Shown here: piece after piece, positions 1-6,952 of the stretch
How positions within the stretch are numbered: the stretch's first letter is position 1
Layout: every line of letters begins with the position of its first letter
NCBI GenBank assembly: GCA_011048475.1
Contig: DSDZ01000523.1
Coordinates: 1 to 13,148 of the forward strand
Reading direction: 5' to 3'
Source: Bacteroides sp.
Lineage (GTDB): Bacteria > Bacteroidota > Bacteroidia > Bacteroidales > GCA-2748055
DNA: 13,148 bases
The notes under the pieces: model-generated
The model's database searches: none
What the model was told of the DNA's origin: nothing
Seen by the model: only the letters and a program-made list of their open reading frames with translations
Program-made: the position numbers and the translations under genes

Positions 1-1
1 C

Positions 2-358
2 CTGTGGGATTTATTCATGTCCAACCCGGAGATCCGGCCCATGATGGATGCCATCGGGTTTTATGATTCTCCCAACAGCCTGGATCACCGGGAATATGAA
101 AATGCATTCACCCTGTTTCCGAATCCGGCAGCGTCACATTGCACCCTTCGGTTCAAAGTGGACAAAACATCTGTCATTCAGCTGGATATCTATGATCTAA
201 ATGGAAAGAGGGTGCAGGAGGTCATCCGGCAGGAAATTTTTCATCCCGGCACCTGCACGGTTAGCATCCATACGGGTAATCTGGATCCCGGAGTGTATCT
301 TATCAGGGTGGAGCCGGTTGACGGTCCAATTCAAACAAAGAAACTTATGATTCATTGA
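2..358 (+). CDS. 3' end of a secreted protein with T9SS type A sorting domain (partial)
   Basis: The reading frame is open to the left edge, so the gene starts outside the window; the Met codon at 17 is probably internal. The last ~85 residues are a T9SS type A C-terminal sorting domain. They contain the hallmark FTLFPNPAA, a beta-strand with VIQLDIYDLNGKRV, then DPGVYLIRVE and the closing KKLMIH. In this family the domain directs export across the outer membrane and is then removed or used for surface anchoring. The residues before it (LWDLFMSNPE) resemble the end of alpha/beta-hydrolase esterases of the PHB-depolymerase type, where a WDFF-like helix closes the domain. That is only a guess, because the catalytic part is not visible. 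The following gene also encodes a T9SS cargo protein on the same strand. Confidence 0.85.
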   Translation: MWDLFMSNPEIRPMMDAIGFYDSPNSLDHREYENAFTLFPNPAASHCTLRFKVDKTSVIQLDIYDLNGKRVQEVIRQEIFHPGTCTVSIHTGNLDPGVYLIRVEPVDGPIQTKKLMIH

Positions 359-376
359 AGATAAACCATTTAAAAG

Positions 377-431
377 AAAGGAGGTGTTGTCAAAGAAGAA
401 TCTGTTGCATGAACTAAAAAAAATTTGTTAA
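377..431 (+). other. Near-perfect Shine-Dalgarno with a possible 14-codon leader ORF
   Basis: Bases 377-386 read AAAGGAGGTG, the exact complement of the conserved 3' end of 16S rRNA. This is unusual in Bacteroidota, where most genes lack a strong Shine-Dalgarno. No annotated start codon lies at a normal distance. An in-frame TTG at 387 would give a 14-residue lysine/leucine-rich peptide ending at TAA 429-431, ten bases before the ATG of the next gene, but the spacer to TTG is only 2 bases. It may be a leader peptide, the relic of a lost gene start, or chance. Confidence 0.25.
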
Positions 432-440
432 TCACTTAAA

Positions 441-1244
441 ATGTACATGATGAAAACAATCTTTACAATTTTTTTATTTGTCGCATTTGCAGTGGGACTG
501 AATGCCCAGTATGCCCTTCCGGTGGATTTTGAAAATCCCCAGGAAGATACTGCCTGGACTCAGTTTGCCAACGGCGATGATTTAGCTGAGAATATGGTCC
601 TGGCGGAAAACCCTGCCAAGGACGGGATCAATACCTCGGATAACTGCATCAAGTTTGTAGTAGTTGATAACGCAGCACAATGGGCTGGTGCTGTTTCCGC
701 ATATTACGGAACCCTTGAGATCACCGATGACAACCATATCATGCAGATGATGGTTCTCAAGGACAAGATCTCTCCCAGCGGGCTGAAGATCGAAGGAGGT
801 GACGGTGACCCTGCACAGATCGAACTGAAGGCTTCCAATACCGTAACCGGCGAATGGGAACTGCTGACCTTCGATTTCTCGGATGCCATCGGTGTCAACT
901 ATCCCCGGTTGGTCTTCTTCCCTGATTTTCCGGACGATGCCAGGACTGAGGGGGGGACCGTGTATATCGATAACATAGGCTGGGCAGGTGCTTCCCCGGT
1001 GGGACCGGACCGTAAAGGGCTGGTGGCTGTGTATCCGAATCCAGCGACTGATCTGCTTACCGTGCAGTATCCCGGGATTTACCGGATCGCCATCTCGAAC
1101 ATCGTGGGACAGCGGGTGAAAACCCTTGAATTCCAGGCCACCGGTCACAAAGTGTTCGATGTTTCCGATCTGAAGACCGGGCTTTATTTTATGACCCTTG
1201 AAACGGCTGACGGAAGTATCAGCACCAAGTTCATCAGGGAATAA
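441..1244 (+). CDS. Secreted T9SS cargo protein with a CBM-like beta-sandwich domain
   Basis: This is a 267-residue exported protein. Residues 1-22 are a signal peptide: Lys5, then a hydrophobic stretch, with likely cleavage after LNA before Gln23. Starts at 441, 447 or 450 (MYMMK) are all plausible. Residues ~24-182 look like an all-beta, galactose-binding or CBM-like domain, with alternating strands and a closing TVYIDNIGW typical of carbohydrate-binding jelly rolls. No catalytic motif is seen. Residues ~194-267 are a T9SS type A sorting domain: VAVYPNPATD at 195-204, IAISNIVGQRV, then LKTGLYFMTLE and the terminal TKFIRE. The protein is probably displayed on or released from the cell surface, perhaps binding glycans; the ligand is inferred from the fold only. 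The gene follows another T9SS cargo gene by 82 bases and ends in a clear terminator. Confidence 0.88.
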   Translation: MYMMKTIFTIFLFVAFAVGLNAQYALPVDFENPQEDTAWTQFANGDDLAENMVLAENPAKDGINTSDNCIKFVVVDNAAQWAGAVSAYYGTLEITDDNHIMQMMVLKDKISPSGLKIEGGDGDPAQIELKASNTVTGEWELLTFDFSDAIGVNYPRLVFFPDFPDDARTEGGTVYIDNIGWAGASPVGPDRKGLVAVYPNPATDLLTVQYPGIYRIAISNIVGQRVKTLEFQATGHKVFDVSDLKTGLYFMTLETADGSISTKFIRE

Positions 1245-1266
1245 CCTTTATTGATCATCAAGGGGG

Positions 1267-1303
1267 AAATCCCGGCCGCATGCGGTTGGGATTTTCTGTT
1301 TTT
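1267..1303 (+). terminator. Intrinsic terminator after the T9SS cargo gene
   Basis: The arms at 1267-1280 and 1281-1294 pair as a ~14 bp stem (AAATCCC..CCGCA with TGCGG..GGGATTT). Two central G.U wobbles and a tip that folds as CCG-CATG-CGG complete it. The 3' side runs into a T-rich tract (ATTTTCTGTTTTTG). It lies 22 bases past the stop codon at 1244, as expected for a rho-independent terminator. Confidence 0.8.
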
Positions 1304-1394
1304 GTCGCTATCTTAAAATGTTCCGAGTTCAGGACGATTGCCTGCATACTGGCCTGTTACAAGGATATTTTTTTACAAACCAAATATTTACAAA

Positions 1395-1780
1395 ATGGAA
1401 AACTTTCAGGAAACCCTTCAGAATTTCGCGGGAGGGGTGATGATCCTGCTGTTCAAACCTTACGAAGTGGGACATTTTATCGAGGCACAGGGATTCATGG
1501 GAACGGTGCAGGAGATCCAGATATTCCACACGGTGCTCCTTTCGCCGGACAACAGAAAGATCACCATTCCCAATTCGCCCCTGGCCACCGGTTCGATCAC
1601 CAACTTCTCTGCCATGCCCACCCGGCGGATAGATTTCTCCTTCGGCATCGGGTACGGCGACGACATTGATAAAGCAAAAGAGATCCTGCTGAAAATGTGA
1701 AGAAGCAGTTCGACGCGGCAGGGATCTCCATTCCTTTCCCGCAGAGCGACGTCCACCTGTACCAGCACGCGGAACTTTAG
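1395..1780 (+). pseudogene. mscS: Remnant of an MscS-family mechanosensitive channel gene
   Basis: The frame from ATG 1395 to TGA 1698 encodes ~101 residues matching the MscS pore-end and beta domain: NFAGGVMILLFKP, GHFIEAQGFMGTVQEIQIF, DNRKITIPNSPL, PTRRIDFSFGIGYGDDIDKA. The N-terminal membrane region (TM1, TM2 and most of TM3, about 100 residues) is absent; upstream in-frame codons show no helix-like membrane sequence. At ~1690 the frame breaks. A second frame (from 1691, stop TAG 1778-1780) continues with ENVKKQFDAAGISIPFPQ and SDVHLYQ, the usual MscS C-terminal segment. By comparison with E. coli MscS, about 45-55 residues are missing at the junction. Intact members are about 280 residues long. 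Without membrane helices this cannot form a channel. A deletion artefact in assembly is possible but would have to explain two separate losses. Confidence 0.85.
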
Positions 1781-1840
1781 CCCTGGGGGCCCCGCTTGCG
1801 TTTCAGACGTATCTCGCCACTGAACGGCTCCCGGGACCGG

Positions 1841-3529
1841 TCACCTCTGACTGGACCAGGTATCCCGGAGGGGGACCGTGCGGTTGAATACCAGCTTATC
1901 CGGCGTTGTATCCGGATCCAGGTTGAAATACCCGATCCGCTGGAACTGAAAGTGATCCAGCGGCGCCGCATTTTTCAGGGAGGGCTCCACATATCCGGTG
2001 ATGATCTTCAGTGAATCGGGATTGAGGAACTCGGTAAATTCCCTGTCCTTGTGGCCGGCTGGATCAGGATCGCTGAAAAGCCTGTCGTACAGCCTGATCT
2101 CCGCCTCCAGGGCATGTGAAGCGGATACCCAGTGCAGGGTTCCCTTCACCTTCCGGTCTGCTTCCGGTCCGCCGCTCCTTGTCTTTTCATCATAGGTGCA
2201 GTATACCTCGGTGATGTTTCCATCCCTGTCTTTTTTGTAGTCCTCGCACCAAATGATATAGGCTGATTTCAGCCTGACTTCCCTGCCAGGGGCCAGGCGG
2301 AAATACTTTTTGGGCGGATCTTCCATGAAATCTTCCCTTTCGATGAAGATCTCCCTGGAGAAAGGGACGGTACGGCTTCCCATGGAATCATCCTCCGGGT
2401 TGTTCACGGTTTCCATCTGTTCTGTCCGTCCCTCCGGATAATTGGTGATGATCACCCTGAGCGGATTGAGCACGGCCATGACCCTTGGGGCCCGCCGGTT
2501 CAGATCCTCCCGCACGGCAAACTCCAGCAGTCCCACATCATTGGTCGCTATTACCTTGGTATACCCGATGCTTTCATTGAAGTTCCGAATGGATTCCGGT
2601 GTATATCCCCTTCTTCTGAGTCCGGTCAGGGTAGGCATTCTGGGATCATCCCATCCCTTTACATGGCCTTTTTTTACCAGTTCAAGCAACATCCGCTTGC
2701 TCAGAATGGTGTAGGTGAGGCTCAGCCGGTTGAATTCGGTTTGCCTGGGCCTGTAATCACCGGTCATCAGTTTTTCCACGAGCCAGTCATATAAAGGCCT
2801 GTGCACCTCGAACTCCAGTGTACAGAGGGAATGGGTGATGCCCTCAAAATAATCACACTGTCCGTGGGCAAAATCATACATGGGATAGACCTTCCAGGTG
2901 CTGCCCGTGCGGTGGTGCGGATGGAACAGGATGCGGTATATCACAGGGTCCCGCATGTGCATGTTGGAGGAGGCCATGTCGATCTTTGCCCTCAGTACCC
3001 TGGACCCCTCGGGGAATTCGCCGGTATTCATCCTGTGGAACAGGTTCAGGCTCTCTTCCGCGGAACGGTCCCTGAACGGACTGGCAGTTCCGGGAACCGT
3101 GGGGGTTCCTTTCTGGCGGGCAATCTCCTCGGAGGACTGGTCGTCCACGTAGGCATACCCCCTTTTGATCAGGTCAACGGCGAACGCATACAGCTTTCCG
3201 AAATAATCTGAAGCATAATACTCCCTCTCTTCCCAGTCAAATCCCAGCCACCGGATGTCCTCCCTGATGGAATCCACGTACTCCACGTCCTCCTTGGTGG
3301 GATTGGTATCATCAAACCTGAGGTTGCACCTGCCGCCGTATTTTTCGGCAATGCCGAAATCGATACATATGGCTTTCGCATGTCCGATATGAAGATACCC
3401 GTTGGGCTCGGGAGGGAACCGGGTATGGACCCGGCCGTTATCCCTTCCCGTACGCAGGTCCTCTTCCACGATCGCCTCGATGAAATTGGGACCTTTCTTC
3501 AGGGGCGGATCCGCTTTCTTTTCAGTCAT
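1841..3529 (-). CDS. glnS: Glutaminyl-tRNA synthetase
   Basis: This cytoplasmic class I aminoacyl-tRNA synthetase charges tRNA-Gln with glutamine using ATP. The 562-residue protein is close to the E. coli length (about 553). The signature PPEPNGYLHIGHAK lies at residues 39-52 (the HIGH motif). LRFDDTNPTKE follows at ~70-80, and the KMSKS-equivalent ILSKR at 275-279 is followed by KGWDDPRMPTLTGLRRRGYTPE. This signature separates GlnRS from GluRS. The C-terminal anticodon-binding beta-barrels run to the family-typical end FNRTVPLRDTW. The ATG at 3529 places the catalytic core at the expected distance from the N-terminus. The gene is transcribed alone, divergent from folB, and its 3' end faces the mscS remnant. 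Confidence 0.97.
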   Translation of the reverse strand: MTEKKADPPLKKGPNFIEAIVEEDLRTGRDNGRVHTRFPPEPNGYLHIGHAKAICIDFGIAEKYGGRCNLRFDDTNPTKEDVEYVDSIREDIRWLGFDWEEREYYASDYFGKLYAFAVDLIKRGYAYVDDQSSEEIARQKGTPTVPGTASPFRDRSAEESLNLFHRMNTGEFPEGSRVLRAKIDMASSNMHMRDPVIYRILFHPHHRTGSTWKVYPMYDFAHGQCDYFEGITHSLCTLEFEVHRPLYDWLVEKLMTGDYRPRQTEFNRLSLTYTILSKRMLLELVKKGHVKGWDDPRMPTLTGLRRRGYTPESIRNFNESIGYTKVIATNDVGLLEFAVREDLNRRAPRVMAVLNPLRVIITNYPEGRTEQMETVNNPEDDSMGSRTVPFSREIFIEREDFMEDPPKKYFRLAPGREVRLKSAYIIWCEDYKKDRDGNITEVYCTYDEKTRSGGPEADRKVKGTLHWVSASHALEAEIRLYDRLFSDPDPAGHKDREFTEFLNPDSLKIITGYVEPSLKNAAPLDHFQFQRIGYFNLDPDTTPDKLVFNRTVPLRDTWSSQR

Positions 3530-3552
3530 TCTTCCTGGTATATGGAGCGTGA

Positions 3553-3560
3553 CAAAAATA
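3553..3560 (-). promoter_or_regulatory. Putative Bacteroidota -7 promoter box for glnS
   Basis: The minus strand reads TATTTTTG, an exact match to TAnnTTTG, 23 bases upstream of the glnS ATG. A clear -33 TTTG at the usual ~20-base spacing is not seen. Confidence 0.5.
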
Positions 3561-3567
3561 ATAAAAC

Positions 3568-3575
3568 TATCTTTG
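3568..3575 (+). promoter_or_regulatory. Putative Bacteroidota -7 promoter box for folB
   Basis: The plus strand reads TATCTTTG, an exact TAnnTTTG match, 37 bases before the folB ATG. It lies 7 bases from the oppositely oriented glnS box, so both start sites share one short region. No convincing -33 element is visible. Confidence 0.5.
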
Positions 3576-3612
3576 CGCGAAGCTACAATCCATCGAACAA
3601 AACCGGTTACCC

Positions 3613-3966
3613 ATGGGAAAAATCATCATTGAAGACATGGAGTTCTACGCCTTCCATGGCCACTTCAGGGAGGAACAGATCGTCGGCAACCGGTTCCTGG
3701 TGGATCTGGAGATGGAGGCGAACCTGGAAATCCCTGCCGCATCCGACCAGTTGAAAGATGCGGTCAATTACCACCGGGCCTACGAAATCATCCGGAAGGA
3801 AATGCGCATGAAAAAATCAAATCTCCTGGAGAACATTGCCAGAAGGATCCTCGACGCGCTGTACGCAGAACTTCCCGGGATCGAGAAGGTCACCGTAAAG
3901 ATCCGAAAGATGCATCCCCCCATGGGCGGACCCATCAAATCGGTGGGTGTGGTCATGACCAGGTAA
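3613..3966 (+). CDS. folB: Dihydroneopterin aldolase
   Basis: FolB converts 7,8-dihydroneopterin to 6-hydroxymethyl-7,8-dihydropterin and glycolaldehyde in tetrahydrofolate synthesis. The protein has 117 residues, the normal size for this single-domain T-fold enzyme, which usually forms octamers. Family marks in order: MEFYAFHGHFREEQIVGNRF at 9-28 (with the conserved acidic residues Glu20/21), VNYHRAYEII at 51-60, SNLLENIA with the pterin-anchoring Glu73, and VKIRKMHPPMGG with the catalytic Lys99. It is a single gene divergent from glnS, with no other folate gene nearby. It ends in tandem TAATAA stops 40 bases from the convergent methyltransferase gene. Confidence 0.95.
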   Translation: MGKIIIEDMEFYAFHGHFREEQIVGNRFLVDLEMEANLEIPAASDQLKDAVNYHRAYEIIRKEMRMKKSNLLENIARRILDALYAELPGIEKVTVKIRKMHPPMGGPIKSVGVVMTR

Positions 3967-4006
3967 TAAGGGAAGCGAAACCGGCCCCGAATCCGGCTGC
4001 AAACAA

Positions 4007-4849
4007 TCAGATCTTTCTGAAGATACAGATGTCCTGGTAATTGTCCAGCGCCGGCTTTGGTCCCCCGGCCCAGAATCCGTAATGGACCTGTTCCATGCGG
4101 AATCCTTTCGCCCCGATCATCTCAGCGGTAAGGTACGCTTCGTCATAGGCCACATTTGCCTCCCTCACCCTGGGGTGGAACAGATAATGATGTCCGAGCC
4201 GGGTGGCAAACATTTTTTTTCCCGATTGTTCCAGCAGTGTGCGTGCCCGGTCGTTCATGAGAAAGAATGTGGAAAAACATATTCCGCCCGGTTTCAGGAC
4301 GCGGTGGATCTGGTCCAGGTAGTGATCCGTATCCTCCAGCACCATGTGGGTGAATACAGAGGTCAGGACCACCATGTCAAATTCTTCGTCAGCATAAGGG
4401 AAGTTGAAACTTCTGGCCTCCTTTCCGGTGGAGAGGTTATAGAGGTCATTTTTCAGGTCCACGTGGATGAAGCGGAAGTTTGGATAACGGCTGCCGATCC
4501 GGCGATTGCACCAGCGGATCCCCGACCGGACAATGTCAAATCCTTCATAAGAGCCTTCCCGGCTGAGGTATCCGGTAAGAGGGACAGCCACCCTCCCGAT
4601 CCCGCAACCCACGTCCAGCACCCTGTGACGGGGCTGCAGGCCTCCTAGTTCCACAAGCTGATCCCGGAGTACATTTCCCATTTCCTTGAAATCACCGCTA
4701 CCGATGAAGATCATTCCCCTTGGAGGGATCATGGGATCCCGCTTTCCCGTGATGGTTTCAACCGCATCCACCGGGAAGTACCAGATCCTCCGGAGGATCC
4801 TCCGGACAACAGGCGGGAAAAGATAATACAGGTTCCTGAGGTGGCCCAT
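4007..4849 (-). CDS. Class I SAM-dependent methyltransferase
   Basis: The 280-residue cytoplasmic protein has a Rossmann-type methyltransferase core. Motif I is VLDVGCGIGR at 77-86, and an acidic residue after strand 2 (YEGFD, Asp105) is placed to bind the SAM ribose. FDMVVLTSVFTHM lies at 157-169, and HRVLKPGGICFSTFF marks the post-motif III strand. About 70 residues precede the core, with a basic aromatic stretch at 1-26 (PPVVRRILRRIWYFP) that may contact the membrane or the substrate. The substrate is not evident; relatives occur with sugar, lipid and secondary-metabolite pathways. It starts 18 bases after the phosphatase-fold gene, so it is probably co-transcribed with it and with the CPBP gene. 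Confidence 0.85.
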   Translation of the reverse strand: MGHLRNLYYLFPPVVRRILRRIWYFPVDAVETITGKRDPMIPPRGMIFIGSGDFKEMGNVLRDQLVELGGLQPRHRVLDVGCGIGRVAVPLTGYLSREGSYEGFDIVRSGIRWCNRRIGSRYPNFRFIHVDLKNDLYNLSTGKEARSFNFPYADEEFDMVVLTSVFTHMVLEDTDHYLDQIHRVLKPGGICFSTFFLMNDRARTLLEQSGKKMFATRLGHHYLFHPRVREANVAYDEAYLTAEMIGAKGFRMEQVHYGFWAGGPKPALDNYQDICIFRKI

Positions 4850-4867
4850 GCTTGTTGCAAAGAGGTT

Positions 4868-5698
4868 TTATTCAAACTCAAGGGTGACCAGTACCGGGAG
4901 ATGGTCCGAGAAGAATTTCCGGTCCCGGGAATCGGTCAGCGCCCCGTAACGCTTCACCTTCACCTGTTCCGAGACAAATACATAATCGATCCTCTCCCCG
5001 GGAGGGTCATCGTACGTGAAGCCGTGGAAGGTTGCCACCGATCCGTAGGGAGGCAGGGTGGTTACCAGATAGGCATCCTGCAGCCGGCTCCGGATCAGTT
5101 CAACGGGTTCCGATCCGGGCGCAAGGTTAAAGTCCCCGCAGAGCACTACGGGCATCCCTCCCCCCGTTATCTCCCGGATCTTTTCCAGGATCAGTTTTGC
5201 CGATTCCCTCCTGGCCACCTCCCCCCTGTGGTCGAAATGGGTATTGAACACAAAGAATATTTTCCCGGTCAGCTGATCTTCCAGCTTCACCCAGGAGCAG
5301 ATACGCCTGCAGGCCGCATCCCATCCAAAACTGCATTGCGCGGGGGTTTCAGACAGCCAGAAGGTGCCCCCATCTTTCTTTGTGAACCGCTTGTGATCAT
5401 AAAAGACGGCGGAGAATTCCCCTTCCCTTTCCCCGTCATCCCTTCCCACGCCCTCAAAGGAATAACCGGGGAATGCAGCCGCAAGATCATCCACCTGTTC
5501 CGGCAGGGCCTCCTGGACACAGAAAATATCCGCCCCGTGAAAAGTGAACAGTGCCGTCACGTTCGATTTTCTGTTAGGCCATGCATGTTCCCCGTCCCCC
5601 GGCGTGTTCAGCCTGATGTTATAGGTGATCAGTTCAACCGGCTGGGCAGCAGCCAGCACGGTCAGAAAAAGCATCCATAAAAAAAGTGTTCTTCTCAT
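4868..5698 (-). CDS. Secreted endonuclease/exonuclease/phosphatase-family hydrolase
   Basis: This 276-residue protein has a short N-terminal signal peptide (MRRTLFLWMLFLTVLAAAQ, likely cleavage near residue 18), so it acts outside the cytoplasm. The rest is a full DNase I-like fold with the metal-dependent active-site residues in place: TYNIRL (Asn27), VQEALP (Glu63), FNTHFDHRG (His154), LCGDFN (Asp189/Asn191), ERIDYV (Asp238) and SDHLPV (Asp265/His266). The family cleaves phosphodiester or phosphomonoester bonds in nucleic acids, inositol phosphates or lipids; the substrate cannot be told from sequence. The WDAACRRIC segment (126-134) is typical of the secreted subgroup. It lies 15 bases after the CPBP gene and 18 before the methyltransferase gene. 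Confidence 0.92.
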   Translation of the reverse strand: MRRTLFLWMLFLTVLAAAQPVELITYNIRLNTPGDGEHAWPNRKSNVTALFTFHGADIFCVQEALPEQVDDLAAAFPGYSFEGVGRDDGEREGEFSAVFYDHKRFTKKDGGTFWLSETPAQCSFGWDAACRRICSWVKLEDQLTGKIFFVFNTHFDHRGEVARRESAKLILEKIREITGGGMPVVLCGDFNLAPGSEPVELIRSRLQDAYLVTTLPPYGSVATFHGFTYDDPPGERIDYVFVSEQVKVKRYGALTDSRDRKFFSDHLPVLVTLEFE

Positions 5699-5713
5699 AA
5701 TTGTATCGGTTCA

Positions 5714-6358
5714 TCATGATAAGGGCATATCCAGCCAGAAATACTGTCCCAGTCCCACTCCGAAAACAATGATCCCCAGCACGCCGTGAAGAACAGCCGT
5801 AAAAAGTACACTGCGCGTCTGCCAGTACACCCTGGCCAGGTAGATCCCTCCAATGAGGGTAAGGATCATGGAAACCGGATCATAATAGACAATGTGCACA
5901 AATGAAAAAGCAATCCCGCTGGCCAGAACGAAGGCCCACTGATTCGGAAAAAGTGCCCCGTACCTCCTGCAGAGGAAGGTCCGGTAGATGATCTCCTGTC
6001 CGAAAGCAGAAAAAACCGGGTAGAATATACACATGGCCAGAAAGACCAGGGGATTCGCCCTGATCAGGTTGAACAGCTGGTCCGGCTCAAACAGCGCGGT
6101 ATAGGAGAACATCAGTATCAGGCAGGCCAGGACGATCATCCCGTTGCGGCGGAGCGTGGCTCCCGGAACCCCCCACCTGAACAGCTCCCTGAATGTGAAA
6201 TCGGTGGTTTTTTTCAAAATGAGAAATATAAAGACCAGCACCGGAATGATGATCACACTGGGATGGACAATATCCCTGTCAAAATAGATGAGCAGGGGAA
6301 TCCCGAAAAACAGGAGGACGAATTCGATGATCCTTAGGGTGATTTTCTGCTGAGTCAT
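5714..6358 (-). CDS. CPBP-family intramembrane metalloprotease
   Basis: The 214-residue polytopic membrane protein has hydrophobic helices at about 10-27, 33-50, 73-90, 103-118, 141-158 and 163-175, plus a C-terminal helix at 184-205. It carries the Rce1/CAAX-protease motifs: motif 1 QEIIYR at 121-126, motif 2 FSFVH at 151-155, and motif 3 His191 in HGVLGIIVFGVGLG. Motif 1 is usually EExxxR; the first Glu is Gln here, and motif 3 has Gly where many members have Asn. Both fit the QE-type subgroup, whose proteolytic activity is less certain. Members process prenylated or bacteriocin-type peptides or act in regulation; the substrate is unknown. It is the first gene of the three-gene minus-strand unit. 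The ATG at 6358 follows GAAGGAG closely. Confidence 0.88.
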   Translation of the reverse strand: MTQQKITLRIIEFVLLFFGIPLLIYFDRDIVHPSVIIIPVLVFIFLILKKTTDFTFRELFRWGVPGATLRRNGMIVLACLILMFSYTALFEPDQLFNLIRANPLVFLAMCIFYPVFSAFGQEIIYRTFLCRRYGALFPNQWAFVLASGIAFSFVHIVYYDPVSMILTLIGGIYLARVYWQTRSVLFTAVLHGVLGIIVFGVGLGQYFWLDMPLS

Positions 6359-6377
6359 GGCTCCTTCGTACGCATTT

Positions 6378-6385
6378 CAAATGTA
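6378..6385 (-). promoter_or_regulatory. Putative -7 promoter box for the CPBP-EEP-methyltransferase unit
   Basis: The minus strand reads TACATTTG, an exact TAnnTTTG match, 19 bases before the CPBP ATG. The following 70 bases (to 6455) show no perfect box for the divergent hypothetical gene; TTTATTTG near 6390 is a one-mismatch candidate. Confidence 0.45.
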
Positions 6386-6455
6386 GGATTTTATTTGCGC
6401 TTTGCGGCGGTACGTGTAAAGTTTCCTAACTTACCACGGATCATTCGCCGCTGGC

Positions 6456-6935
6456 ATGTACGCATACGAAAGATACAGTTTCAGGATTGTTACCCTGGTG
6501 CTCGCCCTGGTGGCCATCGCATTCTTTGCGAACTCCGGATTCATCGGTGGTGCGCTGACCGCCTTGCTGGTGGTATTTTCCGCCTTCTCTTATCAGGGGA
6601 TCATCATCGACGCGGGGAAACAGCGCTATTTGAAGTATGACCGGTTCCTGTGGGTGAAGATAGGAAAATGGATGCTGCTCCCCCCTCCATCCTATGCGAC
6701 CGTCGTCCGGATCAACCTGAGCAGCAACCGGAACCTGCCCACACCGGTGGTTCCAACCGACACGAAAAGCGTCAAATCCTACAGGGTCAACCTGGTGGTG
6801 GAAGGTGACCAGCGTTATGTGCCCGTCTGCCGTGGCTCCAGAAAGGAGATGAGGGAAGAGGCCCTGAAACTGGGGCAGCTGCTCGGGATCAGGGTGCTCG
6901 ACTACACCACCCATGAAAAAAAGTGGATCCTGTAA
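6456..6935 (+). CDS. Hypothetical protein with two N-terminal membrane helices
   Basis: I do not recognise a named family. The 159-residue protein begins MYAYERYSFR, followed by two hydrophobic helices at about 10-26 and 29-48, with a Gly-rich turn between (SGFIGG). The remaining ~110 residues are soluble and rich in beta-strand patterns (GIIIDAGKQRYLKYDRF, ATVVRINLSS, SYRVNLVVEGDQRYVPV). They end in an amphipathic helix (SRKEMREEALKLGQLLGI). This hairpin plus small beta domain resembles PH-like membrane proteins, which would place the soluble part in the cytoplasm; that is inference. It stands alone, divergent from the CPBP gene. Confidence 0.75.
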   Translation: MYAYERYSFRIVTLVLALVAIAFFANSGFIGGALTALLVVFSAFSYQGIIIDAGKQRYLKYDRFLWVKIGKWMLLPPPSYATVVRINLSSNRNLPTPVVPTDTKSVKSYRVNLVVEGDQRYVPVCRGSRKEMREEALKLGQLLGIRVLDYTTHEKKWIL

Positions 6936-6952
6936 CGCCCTGATTTCCCGGG

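Noticed and set aside
1781..1840. GC-rich palindrome (GGGGGCCCC) between the mscS remnant and glnS as a terminator
   Set aside because: The stem is short and no T-tract follows on either strand.
3967..4006. Hairpin between folB and the methyltransferase gene as a bidirectional terminator
   Set aside because: Only about six pairs (AGCCGG/CCGGTT) form, without a T-tract, so it is too weak to call.
4841..5680. Long plus-strand frame opposite the phosphatase-fold gene
   Set aside because: The minus-strand gene has a signal peptide and all active-site motifs; the opposite frame has none and is a codon-bias shadow.
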